DNA of 7,085 nt from Candidatus Bathyarchaeota archaeon (GCA_013329615.1 DUKA01000003.1:1-7085); one strand, 5' to 3'; positions 1-5,600 are shown, counted from the first letter of the stretch. The notes: generated by a model from the letters alone, not told the origin. Numbers and translations are program-made.

Positions 1-690
1 ATACTCAACGAAGACGGGCTACAGTGGTCGCTCGACCTCGCGATGGTCGGTGAGCCCGGCGTCACGTGGCACTACAACACGGGGGCGAGCCACATACTCA
101 GCGGCATAGTCACCGCAGCCACCGGGGTCTCGACCCTCAGGTTCGCGGAGGAGAACCTCTTCGAGCCCCTCGGCATAACACGGTACGCGTGGTCTGAGGA
201 CGGCGCCGGCACAACCATAGGCGGATTCGACCTGCAGTTGAGTCCGCGGGACATGGCGAAGTTTGGCTACCTCTACCTGCACGACGGCGAATGGGACGGG
301 AAACAGATAGTCTCACAGCAGTGGGTTGAAAAGTCGACTAGCACACTCACGAAGCCCTACGCCACCCTCGGCTACGGATACCAGTGGTGGACAACTCCCA
401 GCCAGAACATGTACTCCTGCCGCGGCCTCTACAACCAGATGATATACGTCCTACCCGACCAAGACATAGTCATCGCTATAACCGGTGACATGAAGAGCGG
501 CGGCACAGACAGCTACATCGCCGACTACATCCTCGCCTCGATAACTGAGTACCAGCAGAACCCGCAGCCCGCACAGGCGCAGCCGCAGGGCGTCCCCGCC
601 TACCCCGCCACGGCGCTAGTGGCGGGCATCCTAATCGCGGTTACGCTGATTCATAGACGGCGCGTCGACTCCACGCCAGATAAACTCTAA
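1..690 (+). CDS. Beta-lactamase-fold serine hydrolase (CubicO/class C type), C-terminal part, membrane-anchored
   Basis: The reading frame is open from base 1, so the gene starts left of the window; the ATG at 43 is internal. About 229 residues are visible. They match the second half of the beta-lactamase/CubicO family of serine hydrolases (esterases, D-aminopeptidases, penicillin-binding-like proteins). A Y-N-T-G-A-S-H-I-L segment (visible residues 25-33) sits where the family has its Tyr motif. It is followed by an LFEPLGI block, an L-S-P-R-D-M-A-K-F-G block and a W-D-G-K-Q-I-V block, then a Gly-rich YGYQWW and QMIYVLPDQD stretch near the C-terminus. The SxxK nucleophile motif would lie upstream and cannot be checked. 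The tail is distinctive: a Pro/Gln linker (roughly bases 550-590), VPAYP, about 16 hydrophobic residues, HRRR, then a short polar end. This suggests an extracellular enzyme held at the membrane. The substrate is unknown. It ends 25 bases before the M24 peptidase gene, which is consistent with co-transcription and a joint role in peptide use (inference). Confidence 0.85.
   Translation: MLNEDGLQWSLDLAMVGEPGVTWHYNTGASHILSGIVTAATGVSTLRFAEENLFEPLGITRYAWSEDGAGTTIGGFDLQLSPRDMAKFGYLYLHDGEWDGKQIVSQQWVEKSTSTLTKPYATLGYGYQWWTTPSQNMYSCRGLYNQMIYVLPDQDIVIAITGDMKSGGTDSYIADYILASITEYQQNPQPAQAQPQGVPAYPATALVAGILIAVTLIHRRRVDSTPDKL
589..663 (+). other. C-terminal VPAYP motif, transmembrane helix and Arg cluster (possible sorting signal)
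   Basis: The encoded peptide runs G-V-P-A-Y-P, then a hydrophobic stretch from ATALVAG to VTLI, then H-R-R-R. This short motif, helix and basic cluster is the three-part plan of C-terminal sorting or anchoring signals on archaeal surface proteins (PGF-CTERM and PEF/VPxxxP-like classes). Which class it belongs to, and whether it is processed by an archaeosortase, cannot be told from the sequence; a plain membrane anchor explains it equally well. Confidence 0.55.
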
Positions 691-715
691 ACGCGGCGAA
701 GCCCCCAGAAAGGGT

Positions 716-1852
716 ATGGACTTCAACGGACGACTCAAGAGAGTCCGCGCCGAGATGGCGAAGCGCGGCGTCGACCTCCTATACCTAACGAGAGGCGCAA
801 ACCTCTGGTACCTCATCGGCATAAGACGCAGGGGCGCCGAACTCACCGACCACAACGCATACGGAGACTACGTCTGCGGCGCCTACATAACGCGGGACAA
901 GATCACGCTCGTAGGCCCGCGGATGGGAGGCTCAGGCTGGAGGGCCGAGGCGGAGGGCAAACCATACGTGACCGAGGTCATAATATTCGACGAACACAGA
1001 GACCCCGCCGACGTCCAGGGAGAAGTTCTGAAGAGGCACAACCCCCAGCACGTCATGGTCGACGACCGCGCCTGGGCGCAGACCACCACGACCATACAGG
1101 GCAACCTCCCCGGCGTCAAACTCAGCATCGCCGGCCCCATCATATCCGAGATGAGGATGGTAAAGGACGCCGAGGAGATCGAGGCGATGAAGGCCGCCGC
1201 GAGGCTCACCGATAAGGTCTACGCCGAGACCGTCGAGTACCTCAAACGGGGCGTGACGGAGAGCGATGTCGAGAAGGAGATTGACCGTCTATATGCCGCA
1301 TACGGTGCTGAACAGACGAGCTTCGTCACCGCCGTAAGGTTCAGAAGCCCAAAGAAGCCCAGTGGCACAGCACCCCCACACAAGAGGAAGCTGGAGCGCG
1401 GCGACACCGTCAGCTTCGACTTCGGATGCCTCCTAGACGGCTATGCCAACGACTTCGGTAGAACCGCCTTCTGCGGCAAGCCCCCTGCCGAGGTCGAAAG
1501 GATACACGCCACAGTCATGGAGAGCCAATCGAGGGGCATAGAAAAGATGGTCGACGGCGCCATAACCGCTCAGGGCCTCGACAGGGAGGCTCGGGACATC
1601 ATAGAGAGGGCGGGCTACGGCGACTACTTCATGCATAGACTAGGCCACGGCATAGGCGTGACGGTCCACGAGCCACCCTTCCTCTATATCCCCGACAATA
1701 CGATCCTGCGCGCTGGCATGACATTCACCGTCGAACCCAGCATACTCCTACCCAAGAGTTGGAGCGCACGCGTAGAAGACGTTGTCCTCGTGACTAAGAA
1801 GGGCGGCGAACCCTTCAACAAGTACCACAAGGAACTCACCCTAGTCGATTGA
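716..1852 (+). CDS. M24 family metallopeptidase, Xaa-Pro dipeptidase/aminopeptidase type
   Basis: This 378-residue protein is a full-length cytosolic metallopeptidase of the pita-bread fold (M24B: prolidase/Xaa-Pro aminopeptidase). Residues 1-145 form the creatinase-like N-terminal domain and residues 150-378 the catalytic domain. All five dinuclear metal ligands can be placed: D235 (SFDFG), D246 (NDFGRT), H311 (LGHGIG), E340 (TVEPSI) and E354 (RVEDVV). H222 (PPHK) and H318 (VHEPP) match the conserved second-shell or substrate-binding histidines. It would cleave dipeptides or short peptides with proline in second position, but M24B paralogues differ in specificity, so the exact substrate is open. 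There is no signal peptide. The ATG at 716 follows the serine hydrolase stop by 25 bases; an AAAGGG just upstream is too close to the ATG to be a convincing ribosome-binding site. An A/T-rich GATAAACTCTAAA (679-691) lies about 30 bases upstream of the ATG and could be a weak promoter for a leaderless message. Confidence 0.9.
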   Translation: MDFNGRLKRVRAEMAKRGVDLLYLTRGANLWYLIGIRRRGAELTDHNAYGDYVCGAYITRDKITLVGPRMGGSGWRAEAEGKPYVTEVIIFDEHRDPADVQGEVLKRHNPQHVMVDDRAWAQTTTTIQGNLPGVKLSIAGPIISEMRMVKDAEEIEAMKAAARLTDKVYAETVEYLKRGVTESDVEKEIDRLYAAYGAEQTSFVTAVRFRSPKKPSGTAPPHKRKLERGDTVSFDFGCLLDGYANDFGRTAFCGKPPAEVERIHATVMESQSRGIEKMVDGAITAQGLDREARDIIERAGYGDYFMHRLGHGIGVTVHEPPFLYIPDNTILRAGMTFTVEPSILLPKSWSARVEDVVLVTKKGGEPFNKYHKELTLVD

Positions 1853-2062
1853 CGTGGACCATCCCCCGATGGCGTGGACGGGGAGAAAAAACCTTCAACA
1901 TATTGAACACCTTACATGATCCATTGACCAGAAAGAGTCAAAACGGTGAGATGAATCTGAAGTTATTGACTGCAATATACACACATTCATCCGGACTCAT
2001 TTTCATGTATTGTATATATGTGTTAAAACCAGCTCCAACACACCGTGAAAGGTAACTCGTTT

Positions 2063-2070
2063 GATAAAAT
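2063..2070 (+). promoter_or_regulatory. Candidate TATA box for the ESCRT-III-like gene
   Basis: GATAAAAT lies in AT-rich DNA. A start site about 26 bases downstream (near 2092) would give a leader of about 35 bases containing the ribosome-binding site at 2114-2118. A stronger-looking GTATATAT at 2012-2019 is an alternative that would give a leader of about 80 bases. Confidence 0.4.
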
Positions 2071-2113
2071 GGTAATTGAAACACCTATCCAACCCACGGG
2101 GGAGTAGAGCCTA

Positions 2114-2118
2114 GAGGT
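2114..2118 (+). promoter_or_regulatory. Ribosome-binding site of the ESCRT-III-like gene
   Basis: GAGGT, part of GAGGTAA, lies eight bases before the ATG at 2127 and matches the archaeal anti-Shine-Dalgarno complement (GGAGGTGATC). This supports 2127 as the start. Confidence 0.65.
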
Positions 2119-2126
2119 AAGTATAG

Positions 2127-2750
2127 ATGTCATTTGACAGGAAGTGGGCTGGGAGCGAGTCCAGACCCCTCGGCAAGGCCATCAGAGAGACCATCAACCC
2201 ACCCGGCGCGCTGAAGCCCCGGATGGAGTATGCCGCCAAGCGCATCCAGACGCAGGTACAGAAGCTCGAACAGGAGTCGAAGAGGTTCGCGGAGAGAGAC
2301 AAGACGCTTTTCGCCAAGGTCGTCGACGCATATCAGAAGCACGACACGCCACACGCCAACATCTACGCAAAGGAACTCGCGGAGCTACGCAGGATGCAGA
2401 AGATCGTCCTCAACGCCAAGCTCGCACTCGACCAGATAGTCATGCGCATCGAGGCCGTCAGCGAGTTGGGTGACCTCGCCTACACGCTGCTGCCCGCCAT
2501 CAACGTCATGCGCGACGTCATGCACGGGATGGCCGCCGTCAACCCGCAGATCGCGAAGGAGATGGGCGACATCAGCAACATCCTCAGCGGCATAGTGATG
2601 GACGCCGGCGCCACGTCGGGCATGTCCCTCAACTTCGGTACCGCAAACGAGGACTCAGCCAAGATAATGGAGGAGGCAGCCTCGGTCGCCGAGTCGAGGA
2701 TGAAGGACACCTTCCCCGAGCTCCCCGGGAGCGGGAAGGTCCCCACCTAA
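2127..2750 (+). CDS. ESCRT-III/Snf7-family protein, CdvB-like
   Basis: This 207-residue protein is almost entirely helical and charged and fits the archaeal Snf7/ESCRT-III (CdvB) family, whose members polymerise on membranes and drive cytokinesis or other membrane remodelling together with the Vps4-type ATPase CdvC. The N-terminal 46 residues are rich in Lys/Arg, as in the membrane-binding first helix. Residues 34-70 form a long helix with an A-E-R-D-K-T-L-F-A-K-V-V signature, and residues 77-120 include YAKELAELRRMQKIV and ALDQIVMRIEAV, the core hairpin. Residues 120-158 (LLPAI to SGIVMDA) match the next helix. After a Gly/Ser-rich linker (160-172) comes an acidic helix and an FPELPGSG tail (196-203), which resembles a proline-containing MIT-interacting motif. 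No room remains for a C-terminal winged helix, so this looks more like the short CdvB1/B2-type paralogues than full CdvB. The other Cdv genes are not in the window. The UMP kinase gene follows after 48 bases. Confidence 0.88.
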   Translation: MSFDRKWAGSESRPLGKAIRETINPPGALKPRMEYAAKRIQTQVQKLEQESKRFAERDKTLFAKVVDAYQKHDTPHANIYAKELAELRRMQKIVLNAKLALDQIVMRIEAVSELGDLAYTLLPAINVMRDVMHGMAAVNPQIAKEMGDISNILSGIVMDAGATSGMSLNFGTANEDSAKIMEEAASVAESRMKDTFPELPGSGKVPT

Positions 2751-2761
2751 ACCCAGCAACC

Positions 2762-2769
2762 ATTTTATC
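2762..2769 (+). promoter_or_regulatory. Possible TATA-like element before the UMP kinase
   Basis: ATTTTATC stands out in GC-rich DNA just after the ESCRT-III-like stop. A start about 26 bases on (near 2791) would give a nearly leaderless message for the TTG at 2799 but would exclude the GGTGA at 2784-2788. The T-run could instead be part of a termination region. Confidence 0.3.
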
Positions 2770-2783
2770 CCCCAAGGCTCATC

Positions 2784-2788
2784 GGTGA
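2784..2788 (+). promoter_or_regulatory. Ribosome-binding site deciding the TTG start of the UMP kinase
   Basis: GGTGA is complementary to the archaeal 16S rRNA 3' end and lies ten bases before the TTG at 2799. No in-frame ATG or GTG lies between it and the conserved GGS loop, so it supports initiation at TTG and co-transcription with the gene upstream. Confidence 0.5.
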
Positions 2789-2798
2789 GTGAACCCAG

Positions 2799-3473
2799 TT
2801 GAAGGTCAGCATAAGCCTCGGGGGAAGCCTGCTCACGCGGAGCATGGACGCCACCTCCTACCGCCGCTACGCGGAAGTTCTGAAGCGGCTGCACACGGCG
2901 GGTCACACCGTCGTCGTCACATGCGGCGGTGGGCGCCCGGCGCGCCAATACATCTCCATAGCAAAGGAGCTCGACGCCCCCCGTGAGCTGCAGGATAGCC
3001 TCGGCATACTCACCACGCACGTTAACGCTCTGCTCCTCATCGCCGCCCTCGGGGACGCCGCCGACCCACGCGTGCACAGGAGAGCCGACGAGGTCAAGCG
3101 CCACATAGGCGAACGGATAATCGTCGGCGGAGGCCACAAGCCGGGGAGCAGCACAGACTACCGTGCCACAATATTCGCCGAGGCAATCGACGCAGACCTG
3201 ATAATCAACGCGACCGACGTTCCCGGAGTCTACGACAGTAACCCGAAGACCAACCCGGACGCCAAGAAGCTAGACACCCTGACCTACGGGGAACTAGAAA
3301 GGATCATCAAGACGACAACGCGTCAGGTTCCCGGAGAGTATGGCCTCTTCGACCTTAAGGCGGTGAGGCTCGCGGGTAGGCTGGGTATACCCGTCGTCTT
3401 CGTCGACGGATCTGATCCAGAGGAGATCATCCGTGCCGTCGCCGGCAACCACCAGGGGACGACAGTCCGGTAG
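2799..3473 (+). CDS. pyrH: Archaeal-type UMP kinase
   Basis: This 224-residue protein belongs to the amino acid kinase family and matches archaeal UMP kinase in length and motif order. UMP kinase phosphorylates UMP to UDP with ATP in the cytosol, in pyrimidine nucleotide synthesis. Visible motifs are the N-terminal SLGGSLL phosphate loop (6-12), CGGGRPARQYI (42-52), a DSLGILTTHVNALLL helix (66-80), VGGGHKPGSSTD (109-120), INATDVPGVYDSNP (136-149; nucleotide-binding Asp and Tyr) and the C-terminal GTTV (220-223). The GGGHKPGSSTD region distinguishes it from acetylglutamate and aspartate kinases. Isopentenyl phosphate kinase is a relative but is usually longer, with a His next to the first Gly loop, which is not seen here. 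The start is TTG at 2799: only this places the first beta strand directly before the Gly loop. It ends with TAG. Confidence 0.9.
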   Translation: MKVSISLGGSLLTRSMDATSYRRYAEVLKRLHTAGHTVVVTCGGGRPARQYISIAKELDAPRELQDSLGILTTHVNALLLIAALGDAADPRVHRRADEVKRHIGERIIVGGGHKPGSSTDYRATIFAEAIDADLIINATDVPGVYDSNPKTNPDAKKLDTLTYGELERIIKTTTRQVPGEYGLFDLKAVRLAGRLGIPVVFVDGSDPEEIIRAVAGNHQGTTVR

Positions 3474-3587
3474 AACCTGAATTTCATTTGAAAAATACAT
3501 ACAATCCCTTTCTTATATCGATAGTACGTGCTTCTGAAACGATTCTATGACCGATGTATCGCTTGCATGGGAAACGCTCCGAAGAAA

Positions 3588-3605
3588 GGGGAGTACCTAC
3601 TCCCC
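3588..3605. repeat. Perfect 8-bp inverted repeat
   Basis: GGGGAGTA and TACTCCCC are separated by only CC, giving an 18-base near-palindrome or a 7-bp GC-rich stem with an ACCT tetraloop. It is the strongest fold in the spacer. No T-run follows, so it is not a bacterial-type terminator. It could be an operator or an RNA stem. Confidence 0.7.
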
Positions 3606-3618
3606 AAACAAGTATACC

Positions 3619-3633
3619 GAGAGTGAGTCTCTC
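3619..3633. repeat. 5-bp inverted repeat
   Basis: GAGAG and CTCTC flank a five-base loop (TGAGT). It is weak on its own and notable mainly because it lies 13 bases after the stronger repeat at 3588-3605. Confidence 0.45.
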
Positions 3634-3641
3634 TGAGCATA

Positions 3642-3657
3642 GCCGTGAAAAGACGGT
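3642..3657. repeat. 4-5-bp inverted repeat with GAAAAG loop
   Basis: CCGT and ACGG flank the loop GAAAAG; a closing G-T pair extends the stem to five. It is the third small fold in a row within 70 bases. Each short stem could occur by chance. Confidence 0.4.
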
Positions 3658-3758
3658 ACGTACTCGCCTTTGAATAAACAACTGCAAGAAACGCTGAGAA
3701 TCATTATCCTCCGCCTTCTCCAATCATGGGGGTTCCAGAATCCGCCGACAAGGTAACC

Positions 3759-3766
3759 TATATATT
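3759..3766 (+). promoter_or_regulatory. TATA box of the release factor gene
   Basis: TATATATT is the clearest TATA element in the window. With the usual spacing of about 25-27 bases, transcription would begin near 3785-3792. That is downstream of the ATG at 3780 and upstream of the ATG at 3804, so it bears directly on the choice of start codon. Confidence 0.6.
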
Positions 3767-3789
3767 GCATGGTCGATAAATGAGGCGTC

Positions 3790-3794
3790 GAGGT
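3790..3794 (+). promoter_or_regulatory. Ribosome-binding site supporting the 3804 start of the release factor
   Basis: GAGGT lies nine bases before the ATG at 3804. It falls inside the frame of the longer ATG-3780 form, which has no such site upstream of it. If transcription starts near its predicted upper limit, the leader would be too short to include this site, so spacing should be read loosely. Confidence 0.5.
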
Positions 3795-3803
3795 CGAGGA
3801 ACG

Positions 3804-5054
3804 ATGAGTGGGAACGCACCCCTGGACAGACTACGCGCGCAGAGGATGCTGGAGCAGCTGGAGAACCTACAGGGGCGCGGCACCGAACTCGTCAGCGTCT
3901 ATGTGCCCCCGGGCAAGGCGGTCTCGGAGGTCATGAACGATCTCAGAAACGAGTGGGGCACAGCAGTCAACATAAAGAGCAAGACAACCCGCAAGAACGT
4001 TCAGGACGCCCTAAGCAAGGTCATGGAACGCCTAAAGCTCTTCAAAACCATCCCCCCGACGGGCCTCGCCATCTTCGCCGGCAGCATCGCCAGCAACCAG
4101 CTCGGTGTCGGCGACATGCAGACCTTCGTCATCGTCCCCCCCGAGCCCATCACCATCTACTACTACCGCTGCGAACACCAGTTCCTACTCGAACCCCTCT
4201 TCAACATGATCAGCGCCAAGGATGTCTATGGCCTAGTCGTCATAGACTCCAAGGAGGCCGCCTTCGGCTTCCTAAAAGGCAACAGGACCGAGATAATCAA
4301 GCAGTACAGCAGCGGCGTGCAGGGCAAGACACGCGCGGGTGGCCAGTCGAGCCGCCGCTACGAGCGTCTCAGGGACATGCACTTGAACGAGTGGTACATT
4401 CGCCTCGGCGGATACTTCACCGAGCACTTCCGCAACGTCCCCGGCCTCAAGGGCATGATAGTCGGAGGCCCCGGCCCAACGAAGGAGGACTTCCTAAACG
4501 GCAACTACCTTCACTACGAGCTCAAGGACAAGGTCCTCGCCACGATCGACACCGGCTACACCGGCCCCGAGGGCATAAAGGAGCTAGTGAACCGCAGCCG
4601 AGACATCATGAAGGACGCCCGCTACTACGAGGAGCGCAAGAATGTGCAGGAGTTCCTCAAGCACCTCGGCGTCGACGACGGCCTCGCCACCTACGGCGAG
4701 AAGGAGATATTCCAAGCCATCAAGGGCCAGAATGTCCAGCTTCTCCTCATAAGCGAGGATGTGCGCCGTACCGTCTACAAGCTCAAATGCAAGGCATGCG
4801 GCCACGTCGAGAACAGGGTCGTAGATAACGACAAGGTCGCCGACTTCGAGGCAAACCTCTCATCGTTCAAGTGTCTCAAGTGCAGCGGGGATGTCGAAGT
4901 CTTGGAGAAGAAGGACCTGATCGAGACACTCATCGAGATGGCTGCGGTGGCAAATGTACGTGCCGAGCTCATCTCCGGCAACACGGAGGAGGGTGACATG
5001 TTGACACGCAGTTTCGGCGGCATCGCCGCCGTTACTAACTACCGGACCTTCTAG
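3804..5054 (+). CDS. prf1: Peptide chain release factor subunit 1 (aRF1)
   Basis: This protein recognises all three stop codons in the ribosomal A site and triggers peptide release; it is the archaeal counterpart of eRF1. From the 3804 start it has 416 residues, normal for the family. Domain 1 (about 1-130) carries NIKS (56-59) within TAVNIKS and YRCEHQF (121-127), the YxCxxxF motif; both contact the stop codon. Domain 2 carries the catalytic GGQ (179-181) in RAGGQSSRRYERLRD. Domain 3 (about 265-416) has a zinc site, C329/C332 and C357/C360, typical of many archaeal forms, and the conserved end S-G-N-T-E-E-G followed by FGGIAAV. An in-frame ATG at 3780 would add eight residues (MRRRGRGT). I prefer 3804 because of the GAGGT before it, the TATA box position, and because family members begin close to the L-E-Q-L-E-N-L-Q-G-R-G-T-E-L block. 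The usual TASNIKS is TAVNIKS here. The gene ends in TAG, convergent with the minus-strand gene. Confidence 0.95.
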   Translation: MSGNAPLDRLRAQRMLEQLENLQGRGTELVSVYVPPGKAVSEVMNDLRNEWGTAVNIKSKTTRKNVQDALSKVMERLKLFKTIPPTGLAIFAGSIASNQLGVGDMQTFVIVPPEPITIYYYRCEHQFLLEPLFNMISAKDVYGLVVIDSKEAAFGFLKGNRTEIIKQYSSGVQGKTRAGGQSSRRYERLRDMHLNEWYIRLGGYFTEHFRNVPGLKGMIVGGPGPTKEDFLNGNYLHYELKDKVLATIDTGYTGPEGIKELVNRSRDIMKDARYYEERKNVQEFLKHLGVDDGLATYGEKEIFQAIKGQNVQLLLISEDVRRTVYKLKCKACGHVENRVVDNDKVADFEANLSSFKCLKCSGDVEVLEKKDLIETLIEMAAVANVRAELISGNTEEGDMLTRSFGGIAAVTNYRTF

Positions 5055-5560
5055 CCCCGCCTTTCCTTCACATAATCATCTATTATCGGGTCGACGTGCG
5101 CCCAGTCTTCGTTCTTCTCGAAGTCGCGCCTCTCAGCAGCCGTTGTGGGGATGGTGTCGAATCCGCATCCCTCGTCGCCCAGTATCATGCACTTCGTGTG
5201 TATCATCTTCTTGGCGGGGTCGGCGGCCATGGTCTTCGCGGGGTCTATGAGGCAGTAGAGGGCGCCCAGCTCGGGTTCACCCATCTCCAGCATAATCTTC
5301 CCCAGTTCGCAGAGGTCGGGCTTCCCCTCGCGGCTCTCCCAGAAGCCATACTTCGGCAACCCTTGGTGCCCCTTCTTCGTCCTGTCGGCGACATAGACGC
5401 CGTACCTCTTTATCGAGTCGAGCACGAGCTGCTTTCCCTTCTCCCAGCCGTATTCCTCGACGAGCGTCTTAGCGTAGGCTAGGTGTAGAAGAGCTAGTCG
5501 CTGTGTGACTACCCTTACCTGCTGTTCCGCGTCGCTTAGTGGCACCATCTTCTCGGGCAA
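5051..5560 (-). CDS. L-2-amino-thiazoline-4-carboxylate hydrolase family protein
   Basis: This 169-residue protein resembles the L-2-amino-thiazoline-4-carboxylic acid (ATC) hydrolase family, the bacterial members of which open the thiazoline ring of L-ATC to give N-carbamoyl-L-cysteine. Supporting features are the N-terminal helix L-A-L-L-H-L-A-Y-A-K followed by Y-G-W-E-K-G-K-Q-L-V-L-D-S-I-K-R-Y-G (37-54), then G-A-L-Y-C-L-I-D-P-A (99-108), and near the C-terminus H-T-K-C-M-I-L-G-D-E-G-C-G-F (121-134). Cysteines are at 84, 103, 124 and 132; the last three sit in the conserved blocks and may be catalytic or structural. The domain is widespread and few members are tested, so the substrate is uncertain. 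The longest form starts at TTG (5560); an ATG four codons in (5548) is an equally possible start. It lies 40 bases downstream of the M20 gene on the same strand. Its TAG stop is nested in the same CTAG as the stop of the release factor gene. Confidence 0.72.
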   Translation of the reverse strand: MPEKMVPLSDAEQQVRVVTQRLALLHLAYAKTLVEEYGWEKGKQLVLDSIKRYGVYVADRTKKGHQGLPKYGFWESREGKPDLCELGKIMLEMGEPELGALYCLIDPAKTMAADPAKKMIHTKCMILGDEGCGFDTIPTTAAERRDFEKNEDWAHVDPIIDDYVKERRG

Positions 5561-5588
5561 CTTGATCGAGTGACCCCGTGGGGTGGGG

Positions 5589-5597
5589 AAATAAAAA
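5589..5597 (-). promoter_or_regulatory. T-rich element between the two minus-strand genes: promoter or terminator
   Basis: On the minus strand this reads TTTTTATTT, in a 40-base gap that is otherwise GC-rich. As a TATA box it would start a message near 5567, seven bases before the TTG at 5560, giving a short-leader transcript. As a T-run immediately after the M20 stop it could equally be an archaeal terminator. Either way it argues against simple read-through of the two genes as a tight operon. Confidence 0.45.
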
Positions 5598-5600
5598 GGG

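Larger units (their letters stand above)
1853..2126. other. AT-rich intergenic spacer
   Basis: The 274 bases between the M24 and ESCRT-III-like genes are clearly more AT-rich than the flanking genes, mainly from about 1888 to 2090. Just after the M24 stop there is a small hairpin, CCATC-CCCC-GATGG (1859-1872), within a GC-rich stretch. TTGAC occurs at 1924-1928 and 1966-1970, and its reverse complement GTCAA at 1937-1941. TATA-like strings occur at 2012-2019 and 2063-2070. I see no convincing gene: the frame opening with TTG at 1849 runs through composition unlike the neighbours and has no recognisable motif. The spacer most likely holds the promoter and leader of the next gene. Confidence 0.7.
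3474..3779. other. AT-richer intergenic region with clustered inverted repeats
   Basis: These 306 bases between the UMP kinase and release factor genes hold no credible protein gene. A T-rich stretch, CCCTTTCTTATAT (3507-3519), could serve to end the kinase transcript or as a TATA-like element. The 8-base palindrome TATCGATA (3516-3523) overlaps it. Three small hairpins follow at 3588-3605, 3619-3633 and 3642-3657, then the palindrome GTACGTAC (3656-3663). The 3' end carries the release factor promoter. It may be a promoter plus regulatory leader, or may encode a small structured RNA; the sequence does not decide. Confidence 0.6.

Noticed and set aside
1859..1882. Intrinsic terminator after the M24 gene
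   Set aside because: The CCATC-CCCC-GATGG hairpin is followed by an A-run rather than a T-run on the plus strand, so it does not have terminator form.
1849..2055. TTG-initiated 68-codon frame overlapping the M24 stop
   Set aside because: It runs into AT-rich spacer with composition unlike the neighbouring genes, has no supporting motif, and its start overlaps the M24 stop codon without a ribosome-binding site.
2655..3137. Minus-strand open frame (160 codons) across the ESCRT-III-like and UMP kinase genes
   Set aside because: It spans two well-supported genes and their spacer on the opposite strand, with no domain signal.
3533..3700. C/D-box guide RNA in the spacer
   Set aside because: Several CTGA (D-box-like) strings are present, but no good RTGATGA C box lies at suitable spacing.
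3961..3982. Stop-codon reassignment suggested by TAVNIKS
   Set aside because: TAA, TAG and TGA all end genes in this window at the expected family lengths, and none interrupts a conserved frame.
3953..4828. Long open frame (291 codons) inside the release factor gene
   Set aside because: It is the +2 shadow of a GC-rich gene: an Arg/His/Pro/Gln-rich translation with no motifs, whereas the overlapping frame is an unmistakable aRF1.
5096..5482. Plus-strand open frame (128 codons) opposite the ATC-hydrolase-like gene
   Set aside because: It is antisense to a protein with conserved family blocks; a shadow.
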